Positions 1-10,700 of a stretch of 64,000 nucleotides of DNA are shown here, one piece after another. The first letter of the stretch is position 1; each line of letters begins with the position of its first letter. This DNA comes from Dendrocalamus latiflorus (Eukaryota; Streptophyta; Magnoliopsida; Poales; Poaceae), in contig CM029644.1 in assembly GCA_017311315.1 (NCBI GenBank), positions 31,949,606 to 32,013,605 of the forward strand, given 5' to 3'. The notes beneath the pieces were generated by a model. That model was not told the DNA's origin and searched no databases. It was given only the letters and a program-made list of their open reading frames with translations. Position numbers and translations under genes: made by a program.

Positions 1-31
1 GTCCTCACTGTTTCAGGTGTATAGTGTTATG

Positions 32-160
32 TGTTATGAATAGCGCTTGTATTCATATGAGGCCAATGGGCCGGTATATATACACAAAGTACAGGTGGTA
101 AATATGCAAAGAACCCCTCATAACAATGGGGAATAACAAACTATACATATATCTCTAACA
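32..160 (-). repeat. 3' LTR of the copia element
   Basis: This 129-bp repeat begins TGTTATGAATAGCG and ends TCTCTAACA. By eye it has no difference from the copy at 5154-5282. In the element's own orientation it is the 3' LTR, because the polypurine tract (minus-strand TTGAGGGGGG) lies immediately beside it at 161-170. Confidence 0.95.
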
Positions 161-172
161 CCCCCCTCAAAC

Positions 173-895
173 TCATGGTGGATCAACAACACTGAGTTTG
201 GAGAGGTAGAAGCTGTGCTGTGCTCGAGTCTGGGCCTTCGTGAAGAAATCCGCTATCTGAAGCTCTGAAGGCACATACTGAAGAGTAATCACCTGATCAT
301 GCACACAAGACCTTATGAAAGAAGCATCAACACCAATATGCTTGGTGAGCTCATGCTTCACAGGATCACGAGCAATACTGATAGCACCTGTACTGTCTGA
401 CAAGAGAGAAGTCGGTGTAGTGACAGAAACACCAAAATCCTCAAGTAACCACCGTAGCCAAGTAATTTCTGCTGTCAAGAGAGCCATAGCTCGCAACTCA
501 GCCTCTGCACTCGAACGGGACACTGCAGTCTGTTTCTTCGTCTTCCAGGCAATAAGAGAACCACCAAGAAAAACACAGTAAGCAGAGATAGACCGGCAAT
601 CAGAGGGATCGCTGGCCCAAGTAGCATCCGAATAGGCCTGAAGCTGTAACGAGCTGGAACGTGGAAAGAAGAGACGGCGAGATATAGTCCCGCGAAGGTA
701 TCGCAGAACTCGAAGAAGGTGGCTGTAGTGGACCTGAGTAGGAGCTGAAACAAACTGACTCGGAATATGAACTGGATAAGTGATATCCGGACGAGTAACA
801 GCAAGGTAGACAAGACTCCCAACAAGATGACGATAGCGAGTCGGACCAGAAAGAGGCTCGCCATCAGAGAGTCGGAGGTGAACATTGAGCTCCAT
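173..895 (-). pseudogene. copia RNase H segment of pol
   Basis: This 240-codon frame matches the copia RNase H region. It has the linker with TRPDI (about residues 34-38), the AYSDATWA motif (about 87-94) carrying an RNase H acidic residue, SSAEAEL (about 128-134) and LLSDSTGAI (about 163-171). Its end holds the usual ADFFTKA tail about 20 residues before the stop. RNase H removes RNA from the RNA:DNA hybrid during reverse transcription. The frame differs from the reverse transcriptase upstream, so a small indel near 950 separates them. The first methionine of the frame is not a biological start. Confidence 0.9.
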
Positions 896-949
896 GGGAG
901 TCTCAACAGTACACTGATCAGTGAGAGAGGCGCGATCAAGAAGATCCTG

Positions 950-2253
950 AATATATTTCTCTTGGACATAAAGAAACCATCTGAAGTGGAAGTAACCTCA
1001 ATCCCAAGGAAGTAACGAAGAGGACCAAGATCCGACATAAGGAACTGCTCACTAAGACGAGCCTTGACAAAGGCAATGTACTCAGAATCATCTCCCGTAA
1101 TGATCATATCATCAACATACAGAAGAAGAAGAGTCCGACCACGAGACGAAGTGTGGACAAAGAGCGCAGGAGCATGATCACTAGCTGAAAAGCCAGCAGC
1201 AGTGACCACAGAGGAGAAGCGCTCAAACCAAGCACAAGGGGCTTGCTTAAGGCCATAGAGAGAGCGACGAAGGCGACAGACCATGCCCTCAGGAACTGAA
1301 TACCCAGGTGGCGGATGCATGTAGATCTCCTCACGCAACTCGCCATTAAGAAAGGCATTCTTGACATCAAGCTGAGAAACAGACCAGTGGCGAACAGACG
1401 CCACCGAAAGAAGAGTGCGAACAGTGGTCATGTGGGCCACAGGAGCAAAAGTCTCTTCGTAGTCAACACCATGCTTCTGCTGGAAAACACGAGCAACAAG
1501 ACGCGCCTTATAGCGCTCAAGAGAGCCATCAGAGCGAGTCTTAATCTTATAGACCCACTTACACGTGATGGGATGAGAATGAGATGGAAAAAGAACAAGA
1601 TCCCAAGTACCAGTACGCTCGAGGTCAGCAATCTCCTCGGCCATGGCAAGCTGCCACTCAGGGTGAGTAACAGCATCCCGGTAGGAGACAGGCTCACGAG
1701 TAGCTGCGCCAGCAAAGGCAAAACGGGCAGGAGGCCGAATCGACTGGCGATCGCGGAGAGCGTAGCGAGGAGAAGATGACCCATCAGGGGAAGATGGAGC
1801 ATCAGAAGAAGATGGAACATCAAGAGAAGATGGCTCATCTGGAAGATCCTCAATACGAGGTCGACGAGTGTAGAAGATAAGGGGAGAAGGTACTGTAGTG
1901 GGAGGAGCCTGCGGAGTCGTAGGAGACGACACAGGCGGCGACAACGGCGGAGAGGCCACAGGGGGAATATGTGGAGACTCAGTGGGACAGGTGGACGAGG
2001 GCAAAACAGATATAGGTGTATCTGGAAAGGTCAAGAAAGACAGAGACTCCACAGAGGAAGCCGAAGGAGAGGCAAGACGTGGGTAGAATGGACGAGACTC
2101 GTCGAAAGTCACATCCCGAGAAACCCGCATCCGACGACCAACAGGATCCCAGCACCGATAGCCCTTGTGCTCGGCACTGTATCCCAGAAAGACACACTCA
2201 ACAGACTGAGCGGTCAGTTTGGTGTGTTCTCGAGGGCGAGGAGAACGTAGCAA
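950..2253 (-). pseudogene. copia integrase C-terminus and reverse transcriptase segment of pol
   Basis: The frame opens inside the integrase C-terminal region (FLGYSAEHKGYRCWDP, typical copia FLGY...KGYR) and runs through a proline/serine-rich linker. The reverse transcriptase follows, with ETFAPVAHMTTVR, LDVKNAFLNGEL, LYGLKQAP and the catalytic YVDD box (near 1125). Shortly after the LRYFLGIEV motif the sequence stops looking like copia, and the continuing open frame down to 475 is only a shadow of the RNase H region. The true domain is therefore interrupted near 950. It is also out of frame with the integrase upstream, with a break near 2240. Confidence 0.9.
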
Positions 2254-3125
2254 ACGCAGCCAAACAGATGAAGGGTAGAGTAGTCAGGAAGAAGACCACA
2301 GAGACGCTCAACAGGGATCGCTCCCTGAAGAGCAGAAGAAGGCTGGATGTTGACGAGATAGGTGGCAGTGGAAACAGCCTCGGCCCAAAAGTGAGGTGGA
2401 ATGGAGGCGGCGATCATCAGAGCACGAGCCGTCTCAAGGAGGTGACGATGCTTGCGCTCAGCGACACCATTCTGAGCATGAGCACCAGGACAAGAGAACT
2501 GAGCGAGAGTGCCCTGCTCAGCAAGGAATCTGCGCAGGTAACGAGAGAGGTACTCGCCAGCAGAATCAGCACGAAAGACACGAATAGGAGTGGAGAACTG
2601 TGTGTGAATCATAGTGGCAAATTGTTTATAGATAGACAAGGCCTCACTACGAGAAGACATGAAATATATCCAAGTATGACGAGAAAAATCATCTATAAAA
2701 ATGATATAATATCGATGACCCCCTTTCGAAACGAAGGGAGCCGAACCCCAAACATCTGAATGAACAAGATCAAAAGGGCGCTGAGACACAGACTCACTAT
2801 GAGGATAAGGAAGCTGAATCTGTTTACCTAACTTACAGCCCTGACAATCTAAAGACACGTCTCCTGAGACAGACCCCAGAAGACCACGACGAACTAAGGA
2901 CGACAGACGGGATCCACACAGATGGCCAAGACGGTGATGCCACTGCTGGAAAGAGCCGGTAGACGAAGTGGCAGAAGCGGAGAGACTGGCGGCGATGGTG
3001 GCAGCGGAAGGAAGGTGAAGCCAGTCAAGCTCCCAGAGACGCTGTGAGTCACGGCGCCGAGGGCCAGAACCAACCAGAGCTCCCGTGTGGCAGTCCTGAA
3101 CACAACAAGAGTCAAGAGTCGAGAA
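2214..3125 (-). pseudogene. copia integrase segment of pol
   Basis: The frame contains the integrase zinc-binding region (WHHRLGH with CQGCKLGK) and the catalytic core. The three acidic positions can be seen: D in HSDVWG, D in RADSAGEYLS and E in NGVAERKHR. Integrase inserts the cDNA into the chromosome. The second acidic motif reads RADSAGEY where copia elements usually have R-T-D-N-G-G-E-F/Y, so some core residues have drifted. It is out of frame both with gag-protease upstream (break near 3120) and with reverse transcriptase downstream (break near 2240). Confidence 0.88.
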
Positions 3126-4488
3126 TGACCCGATAACCAAGGTCAGTAATCTGCCCAGCAGAAAGAAGCTGCAAGGTAAGGCGAGGAACATGAGCAACAG
3201 AAGGAACATGAAAAGATGAGTTGTTAAGAGATCCTCGACCAGAGACAGAAAGAGATGCACCATCAGCAGTAAGAACACTGACAAGAGAATCAAGAGGTGT
3301 AATAGAAGACAGAGTGGAAGGATCAGGAGTCATGTGAAAAGATGCTCCAGAATCAAGAATCCACGGGGAGGTACCTGACTGTGTAGGAGGTGGTTTCTCA
3401 GTGCCCGAAGAGTCAGTAGCAGAACCTGCAGAACCTGTCGAGGGAGAACCTGAAGCGGCAAGTAGGCGTCGAAGTCTGGCTATCTCCTGCTCGGTGAGAG
3501 AAGCGGCTGAAGAAGTCGAGGCAGACGTCGTCGTAGAAGCACTAGTGCCAGTAGAAGAACGGCGTGAAAGATGCCGCTTCTTCTTATAGCACTGGGACTC
3601 AATGTGGCCGGCCTTGTCGCAGTAGGAACAGTGAGGACGGTCACCTCCAGACGGAGGACGGCCACCACCACCTGTGGTAGCCGCTGGAGGAGGCAGTGTA
3701 GCAGGCGGACGAGCGGCGAGCACAGAGGGGAGTGGCATCAGACCAGCACCACTCAGACGAGTCTCCTCCGCGCGTATCTCGGTAAGAGCCTCCAGAAGAG
3801 TGACACGAGGGTGACGTGCAAGGAGCTGGGCACGCCTTTGCTCGAACTCAGAACGAAGGCGAGTAAGGAACTCGTAAACCCGCTGAAACTCCAGGTCAGC
3901 ACGTACATCCAGGCAGCACGGACAGGTACGACAGCCAGCAGTGCGAAGTGAGTCCAACTGACGCCAGACAGCAGAGCTCTGGGCGTAAAAAGCGTCAACA
4001 GTAGCATCACCCTGCTGAAGAGAGTGCTCCTGGCGGACCACGGACAGGTACAGGGCATCACCAGAGGGCTCGTAGCGCTGACGAAGATGAGTCCACATCT
4101 GGAAAGCCGAAGGGAGTCCCACAACCTCAGAGGAAAACTGAGGCTGGACACTGGCGATGAAGACAGCAGCAGCCCGAGCGTCGTCATCGTACCACTGAGT
4201 GTAGACGGTCAGACGATCCTTGTAGGAATCCAGAGCCTCCTGGTAGGTAAAGGCAGCTTCATCATCAGCAAGGGGAGCGGCCTCAGCAGCAGCCTTATCG
4301 GCTGTCGGGGGCAATGCAACAGGCGTAGGCTCCGTCGGAGGAATAGGGCAAGGCGGGCAGGTGACATCGCTAGAGAGGACGCCCCAGAGACGAAGACCAC
4401 GCATGTGGATGCGCATGTGAGACACGAAGTCGGTGTAATTAACACCATCAAAAATCACCGGGCAGCGAGGGAGGGAAACGGTGCCCAT
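3112..4488 (-). CDS. copia gag-protease ORF
   Basis: This 458-codon frame starts MGTVSLPRCPV. It holds a gag-like region (YDDDARAAAVFIASVQPQF, LSVVRQEHSLQQGDATVDAF), a zinc knuckle CSYCDKAGHIESQCYK of the C-x2-C-x4-H-x4-C type at about residues 287-302, and the aspartic protease signature ILDSGASFHMT at about residues 377-387. Gag forms the virus-like particle and protease processes the polyprotein. The start codon lies 665 nt inside the 5' LTR boundary, after a long GC-rich leader. The frame ends soon after the protease motif, where copia polyproteins normally continue into integrase, so this copy could still make particles but not enzymes. Confidence 0.88.
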   Translation of the reverse strand: MGTVSLPRCPVIFDGVNYTDFVSHMRIHMRGLRLWGVLSSDVTCPPCPIPPTEPTPVALPPTADKAAAEAAPLADDEAAFTYQEALDSYKDRLTVYTQWYDDDARAAAVFIASVQPQFSSEVVGLPSAFQMWTHLRQRYEPSGDALYLSVVRQEHSLQQGDATVDAFYAQSSAVWRQLDSLRTAGCRTCPCCLDVRADLEFQRVYEFLTRLRSEFEQRRAQLLARHPRVTLLEALTEIRAEETRLSGAGLMPLPSVLAARPPATLPPPAATTGGGGRPPSGGDRPHCSYCDKAGHIESQCYKKKRHLSRRSSTGTSASTTTSASTSSAASLTEQEIARLRRLLAASGSPSTGSAGSATDSSGTEKPPPTQSGTSPWILDSGASFHMTPDPSTLSSITPLDSLVSVLTADGASLSVSGRGSLNNSSFHVPSVAHVPRLTLQLLSAGQITDLGYRVILDS

Positions 4489-5153
4489 TGGTAGGCGGCG
4501 CTGGACGGCGCGGCGACCAAGGCAACGAAGTCTAACAGGCGGCGCTGGACGGCGCGGCGGTTAGAACGACGTTTTTTTTTCTTTTGTTTTCTTTTTTTTT
4601 CTCGAGTCAATCGGTTTACAAACCGACCGAGCCCGAACGGGAAAACCCTAGAACGGGAGCGGGAGGCGGCCCTGCGCAGGCGGCGGCGGCCCGGCGCGGG
4701 CGGAGGTGGCCTGGCGAGGCGACGGCGGCCTCGGGCGGAGCGGCGGCCGGCGGCCTCGGGCGCGGGCGGGCGCCGGGCGGGAGGCGGCCGGACGGGCGGG
4801 CGCCAGGCGGGAGGCGCCGAGGCCAGGCGAGCGGGCGCCGGGCGGAAGGCGGCCGGGGCCGGGCGGGCGGGCGACGGGCGGAAGGCGGCCGGGGCCGGGC
4901 GGGCGGGCGCCGGGCGGGAGGCGGAGGCGCCGAGCCGAGGTCGGGCGAGCGGGGCGAGCGGGCGCCGGGCGGAAGGCGGCCGGGGCCGGGCGGGCGCCGG
5001 CGAGAGGCGGAGTCGGGCGGGGCCGACAGCGGCAGGGGAGTCGACGGCGGCGGCGACGACGGGGGAGTCGGCGGGGCCAACGGGGGGGTCGACGGCGGCG
5101 GCGGCGAGGCGTCAAGCGGAGCGACGGGAAACCCTAGGTACGCCCTAATACCA
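4489..5153 (-). repeat. GC-rich leader of the copia element with tandem repeats and primer-binding site
   Basis: Between gag and the 5' LTR is an extremely GC-rich stretch built from imperfect iterations of GCGCCGGGCGGAAGGCGGCC-type units, clearest at 4790-5000. Open frames here in all phases come from base composition and are not genes. At the right end, 5136-5153 on the minus strand reads TGGTATTAGGGC. This is the expected position of the tRNA primer-binding site and resembles the initiator-Met type TGGTATCAGAGC with two differences. Confidence 0.75.
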
Positions 5154-5282
5154 TGTTATGAATAGCGCTTGTATTCATATGAGGCCAATGGGCCGGTATA
5201 TATACACAAAGTACAGGTGGTAAATATGCAAAGAACCCCTCATAACAATGGGGAATAACAAACTATACATATATCTCTAACA
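5154..5282 (-). repeat. 5' LTR of the copia element
   Basis: This is the second 129-bp LTR, identical by eye to 32-160. It is followed by the TTATG target duplication at 5283-5287. The plus-strand segment GGTATATATACAC inside it reads TATATATA on the minus strand and could serve as the element's TATA box. Confidence 0.95.
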
Positions 5283-5287
5283 TTATG

Positions 5288-5640
5288 AAGTCTCACATAA
5301 ACTATAACTAGAGTTTGTGTGGTCCTAAAACAAAAGGCAGCCCTCCTTTGAGTCATTTTCGATGTGAATCATCATATCGTAGGAAAAGGAGTGACCAGTG
5401 TTGTACTAGTGAACACTCTAAAGCAGACAAGAAAGTGAAAAGGGGATGGTCTACGATGAGATTTATTTCATACTCCTATGTTGTACTAAGAAGTACCAGA
5501 TGGCAACTAAAACAAATGCATATTGTATGCCACTAGTGATTGCCTTAAATTATTACATAATATACTCTAAAATGAGATAATCAGATAACTCATGTAATAC
5601 ATGCTTTTCAAAGCACTACACATATAGCAGTGACTCGTAC
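5288..5640. other. intronic or 3' flanking DNA of the gene at 5641-6735
   Basis: No coding segment was recognised. If the next exon of the minus-strand gene lies beyond the left edge, this stretch together with the copia insertion belongs to its last visible intron. A donor-like CAAAG|GTACGA marks the upstream exon end at 5641. Confidence 0.4.
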
Positions 5641-6735
5641 CTTTGCTAGCCTTTATGGTTTCCTTCGCATTTTTCACAGCCAATTTTACAAGGTCAGGAT
5701 TTAGAGAGTCCAACCCATCAGGCTGCTGGAGTTTTCTTTCAAGGAATTTCGCTAAAGCAGCAGCCTTGTTTGTAGTTAGTGGTCCTCCAGGATGGGCCAT
5801 CCTATTTGAAAGAGTAAAGCATTTCAGGATAATGTTATGCACAATACCAGCAAAAAATACTCAAAAAGATCATATGCTTTGCATAGAGCAAGCCTATACA
5901 AACATCCCAAGGAATTAAAATCTATTGATCATTTGTGTATGAGAAAAATAATAATAATACTGTGCTATTTTGTGGCTATAAGATCTACCATAGTAAAACC
6001 TTATATTGTGATCCATTCCATGCGATACCCACCCAAGCTTGAACTTTCTCCTTTTTGTGTAGACAACTAAGCATCATACTGACACAAGCAAGCGTAAATG
6101 CAAGAAGCCCTAATTATTCCGAACACAGATGTGTCACAACTCACACATGACAACCACCAAATCTATAGCACTCGAGTGATATGAATTTTGAATCACATAC
6201 ATTCCACTTAATCATTTTTGTCTGGTGTGCAAGCACCAAGAAGCAGAGGCAATCTAAATCGGGTCAAATTTCTCATTTAGAATTACAATCCTCCCAATTT
6301 AATCGGCAGCACAGAAGCAAACAGCAAGGAATTGCTCGAAAGCAACTTATGAGCACAATTCAATTACATAACTTGACTTCAGTTACACTCAATTTTCTTC
6401 CGATTAAGCAATCAAACAGCAAAACGACGAAACCCTAACCCACACTCGCAAGGAAACACGCTTGAGCTCGATCAATTTGTCCACTAAAACTAATCAAGCA
6501 ATCAGTCACATACAGAATCGAGTTGCCCACCCGACTCACAAGTCAAACTACACGATACGCTTGAACCGTCAAATCGTAAGTTGTTAGTGGAGCATCTGGA
6601 GGCAAGTGATAGAGAAGGGGCGACGCGATACCTGGGCAGGGGGCGGGAGGAGGGCGGAGGCGCCGGAAGGGGAGCGAACTTGCTGCCCCGAAGCGCGCGG
6701 CGCTCCTCGTCGGTCAGGTCGCCGGCCGCCGCCAT
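5641..6735 (-). CDS. small conserved plant protein of unknown function, 3' end missing
   Basis: Two exons can be joined on the minus strand: 6735-6632 (starts MAAAGDLTDEERRALRG, ends CCCAG|GTATCG) and 5801-5641 (acceptor AAATAG|GATGGCC, ends CAAAG|GTACGA). The join keeps the frame through R-MAHPGGPLTTNKAAALAKFLER and gives 88 codons plus one base. The N-terminal EER.ALRGSKFAPLP and the MAHPGGPL.TNKAAALAKFLERKL block look like a short plant-specific family with no assigned role; this is from memory of such proteins. No signal peptide or membrane segment is visible. The exon that should follow is not recognised before the copia element at 5282, so it is probably left of the window with the retrotransposon inside the intron. 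If instead the gene ends near 5600, it is truncated. Confidence 0.65.
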
Positions 6736-7479
6736 GTCGCCGCCGCACGATAGGCGAAGGACTGGAGGAGGTCCAGAGGAAGAGGAAGGCGGGCTCGGTC
6801 GGATCAGACCAGATCTGCAGCCTGAGGCCCTGATCCTAACCGAGCCATGTGTTTGGACTTTCGAGTCAGCCCGGTCTTTTTTGGAAAATGATTTATTGGG
6901 ATAGGTTTTTTGAAACGGTTTATCGATATTTGTTTTGTTCATATAAATACTTATGCTAGATTTAAAAACTATCAGACTCAGTCATAAACCATCACACAAC
7001 CAAAAAGAACCCACTCAATCTCTCTAAGCAATAGTCTATGACATATGGGGCCGTATTCACTTATTTAAGTGGTTCCAAAATTTATCTGAAACTCCTTTTT
7101 ATTTAGAGCAAAACTTTTCCAAAGCTCAGGAATTATCCATAGGAGGGCATGCGCCCATATTGTTATGCTGCATTCCAAAGCTCGTATATGAAAAATCACG
7201 CGGCATTCTTCATTGTTCATCTCTTGCTGAGATAGTGCTTGTTCGAAGAGGTGGTAAAGATGCTACCGAGTTGTAACAAGCTACAACTCTAGCAAAGAAG
7301 GAAGAATTGATTATTTGTCACCATTAAAGATATGTCAATTCGGAATTTACCATTTTATATCTTACTTATATCCACGTGTCAGTGTGATACGAAGCGGCAA
7401 AACCTAAAATACACATATTTACAGTGACAAATGTTAAAATATTCTAGCAAAGAATATTTAAACTTGTAGCCACGCTGTT
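6736..7479. other. intergenic DNA between two minus-strand genes
   Basis: This holds the promoter of the gene ending at 5641 and the downstream flank of the potassium transporter. It is AT-rich. The stretch at 6885-7015 (CGGTTTATCGATATTTGTTTTGTTC) is weakly similar to 23098-23190, which suggests two worn copies of one MITE-like repeat. No open frame with a recognisable product was seen. Confidence 0.35.
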
Positions 7480-7742
7480 TGCTATGATGAACGAGATGTA
7501 TTTACAAGGTCTCCGAAGCCCCGGAATACAGACGGTGGCAGCTAGTTCGGCTACTATCTTTACATCGCCTGATTAAACTAGAGAGATACAACAACAGAAA
7601 AAAATTACACTGATGCACAGCACAAGGCTGAGTACAACAGCCATACCCGAAGTTGTCACGATAGAACGACAAGCATAATCAAGAGATAGAGAGCTAGCCG
7701 CTTAGTTTGGTTGGACCTGCTGCAGCAGATTCGCAGTCCTCT

Positions 7743-10700
7743 CTACACATAGTAGATCATGCCGACCTCGATGAGGCTGATATGGGGTATGTGCAACGTC
7801 ACCGAGGGACCCCTGCAGTTCTTCCGGAGGAACGAGTAGGCGTAGTCGATGGCGAACGCCTTGAGGATGTTGGAGTTCTTCCTCGCCTTGACGTACGAGT
7901 GGCCGATGATGTACGCGACGCCGGCCTCCTTGGCTTCCAGGAGGTCGGAAAGCTCGTCCCTCACCTGCGGCTCGATCTGCTCCTCCTCGGAGATCTGGAA
8001 CCGGACCCTGCGACGGCGGCTCACGCTGCCGGACTCCTGCTCGTAGATGGACTGCAGGCTCTGGAGAGTCTCCGACCTGCTACTCCTGGTCAGGGAGGTG
8101 CCTGCCTCGTCGTTGGAGTCTCTCACCACCAGCCCGGTCCCGGTTGTGTCAGCGGTGTGTATGACTGCCATTCTTCCCTCCGTCGATGATTCGTAGCTTC
8201 CGGAGGAGGCAGCTTCCTCGGCTTCCATTTGAATGAACTTGGCGATGCTCATCACCAGGTGGTTCTCAAAGTTCTCATCGTCTTTCTGAACATCTTTGTA
8301 GCCGTACCTCACAATGCACCGGTACATCCGGTAGTCTCTGGGGCCAATCCGTCCGATAAGGTGCCGCTCGTCTGTCGGAACATAGGGCACTGGCACGGAC
8401 TTCACGCAGACGAAGACCAAAACCTGGTGAAATGCAGGCAGGTTGGTGACGAAATGCGAGAAGATGGAAGGCACCCCGGTCACCAGCTCTGTGTAAATGA
8501 GGCCAATTCCAGGCACGCGCACGATTCCAAGGCTCGGGCCAAGTGTTAGGATCCATTTCATTGAAACCTTGTTTTGGAGATCAAACAGGTACTTTCGCCG
8601 TGTGCCGTAGTGCCACACGTACATGACAAACATGAACACGAGAGCAAGCGCAATCGGAGCCCATCCCCCCTGAGGAACCTTCATGAATGCGGCAGACAGG
8701 TAGACGGCTTCAATTGACCCGAAGAATACGAGGAATAACAACGCAAGTAGAACATTCTTCTGCCACACAAATATGATAACCAATGACATCAGCCAGGTGG
8801 TAACAAACATCACAGTGATGCACGCAAGACCTGAGATCATGCAGAGGAAGGGAGCAAAAGTTAGTCATGGGCAAATCAAGCATGGAGAACCCACGAAAAA
8901 AAGGCAAACAGGCCAAACAGGTTCACGGCCAAATAAGGAAAGACCCTAGTAAGTTGACCATGCATTTACAAAGTTGGGAGCATCAATTACAACCTATTCA
9001 AGAAAAATAGCAGGTGGTGTGTCTAATTTGTTGTGATCGGTGGTTGGGCATGAGTCCAATGACCGAGGGTAGAGCACTCGCTCTTGAACGTCCGGCCATG
9101 CCAATACTAAGACTCTGAGATTTAATGGAAGAAGAGGGGGAGAGACTACGAACTTTGTTTATTTATTACTTGCCTATGAATGTTGCAGCTCTATTTATAT
9201 AGATGAGGTTAACTCATAACAATATAGAAACTAATATAATCTAATGCAATCAATCAACTAAAGACAGGATCATATCCATATTATCTAAATATAAAGATAT
9301 GCATATATCTTCCTAATATAGAAATATACATCTAACAATTCCTAGTATGAAGTTATGCATATAACTATTCTAAATATACAGATATGCACAAGATTCTATC
9401 AAATATAAAGATATGTATATGATTCTATCCTTGATCAGATAACACCGCTATTGTACCGCGCGGGTATTGTTCATGCATGCTATAGTGCCCACAGTGCTGT
9501 TCACGCGTCTACTACTTGCCTCGCTGGGATCATAGACCATAACATTATACCCCTCGCGGTGAGACAGCTCGTCTTCGAGCTGTCAGGCGGCGACCACAGA
9601 CTAAGACCTTCGCAACCCTATGTCGACAAAAAGGCACAATGACGATATCGCGTGGTGCAGAAGATGATCAACAAAGCCTCGATGCACAACAGAGAGGAAA
9701 ACAACCCTCTAGCGTTGGCTGACATCACAAGAGTCGCCGCGCGGCAAGGGCAATCGGCGTAGCGCAGTGGCATCCTTCTCACCTCAAGATGCAATGGTTG
9801 TGGGAGAGATGCGACAGCATTGCTAACCCCCACATGACAGTCATTGCGCTCCGCATCTTCGAAGGCACGACATCGGCCGGCCATGTGAAGACCACCGCTG
9901 GACAGCGACAACCTTCCTCAGTGAAGGCACCAAAGGTGCAGCCAAAGACAGTGAAGCCTGGAGAGGAGTTGTCATTGGTGAAGGTGGTAGCGGGACCAAC
10001 GCAAATGATGGTGATAGGGACGGTGATGGCAGTGCCGCCATTGCAATGGCATGCGTCACCTCTTATTGCTCGTCCATCTTAGACATAGTCGCAACCGGCA
10101 GCAGTAGTGACTCAGAAACTGCAGCAACATGCTGCGCTTTCTCCTCCACTTGACCATGAATTCTTTCATCAAGGCCATCAAATTGGCTCAGATCTTGGTG
10201 AAGGATAACTCAGCATTAGAAGCTATGGTGGTTGGCTCGGTGGAGGCTTGACGCATGGGTGGAGACGACGCAATGGTGGCGGCGCAAAAAAAGGTTGGTG
10301 TGTTGAACAAAACTTAGCCAAGTCTGCAACCTAAGCACGCACTCCAGCTGCCAGTACCATAGGGTAGCATTCCCCGTCAGGTGGTGCGATGCCAACCACT
10401 CCTCTTCCTCCAGTGTCCGCTGCTCCTTGAAGAATTGCTCAAAATGATTCAACCAAGGTTGCGAGTCTTCATTGCCATCGAAGCTCGAAATCTCTAGGTA
10501 GTGGAATCGTAAAACTCGAGTTTTCATGGGATCAAAACCCCCACTGCTTGCCATTGATGGCGGAGTAACAATTGGCTCTGATATCAAATGTTGTGGTTGA
10601 TGGTTGGGTATGGGTTCGAGAACCGAGGGTAGGGCACTCACCCTTGAACAACTAGCCATACCGCCGCTAAAGCTCTGAGGCTTAATTGAAGAAGAGGGGA

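Larger units (their letters stand above)
32..5282 (-). mobile_element. Ty1/copia LTR retrotransposon, full length, coding region frameshifted
   Basis: The element is bounded by two 129-bp LTRs that read identically (32-160 and 5154-5282). Both start TGTTATG and end CTAACA. A perfect 5-bp target duplication, TTATG, flanks it at 27-31 and 5283-5287. It is transcribed leftward. A primer-binding site (TGG at 5153-5151) adjoins the right LTR, and a G-rich polypurine tract (161-172, read on minus) adjoins the left LTR. Domain order is gag, protease, integrase, reverse transcriptase, RNase H, which defines Ty1/copia. Very short LTRs occur in Ale/Tos17-like copia lineages, but I cannot assign a lineage. 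The reading frame changes three times (near 3120, 2240 and 950), so this copy should not make a full polyprotein although its LTRs look newly made. Confidence 0.95.

Noticed and set aside
4584..5165. Long open frames of Arg/Gly/Pro on both strands
   Set aside because: They lie in the GC-rich leader of the copia element, are open in all frames because of base composition and repeats, and overlap its primer-binding site.
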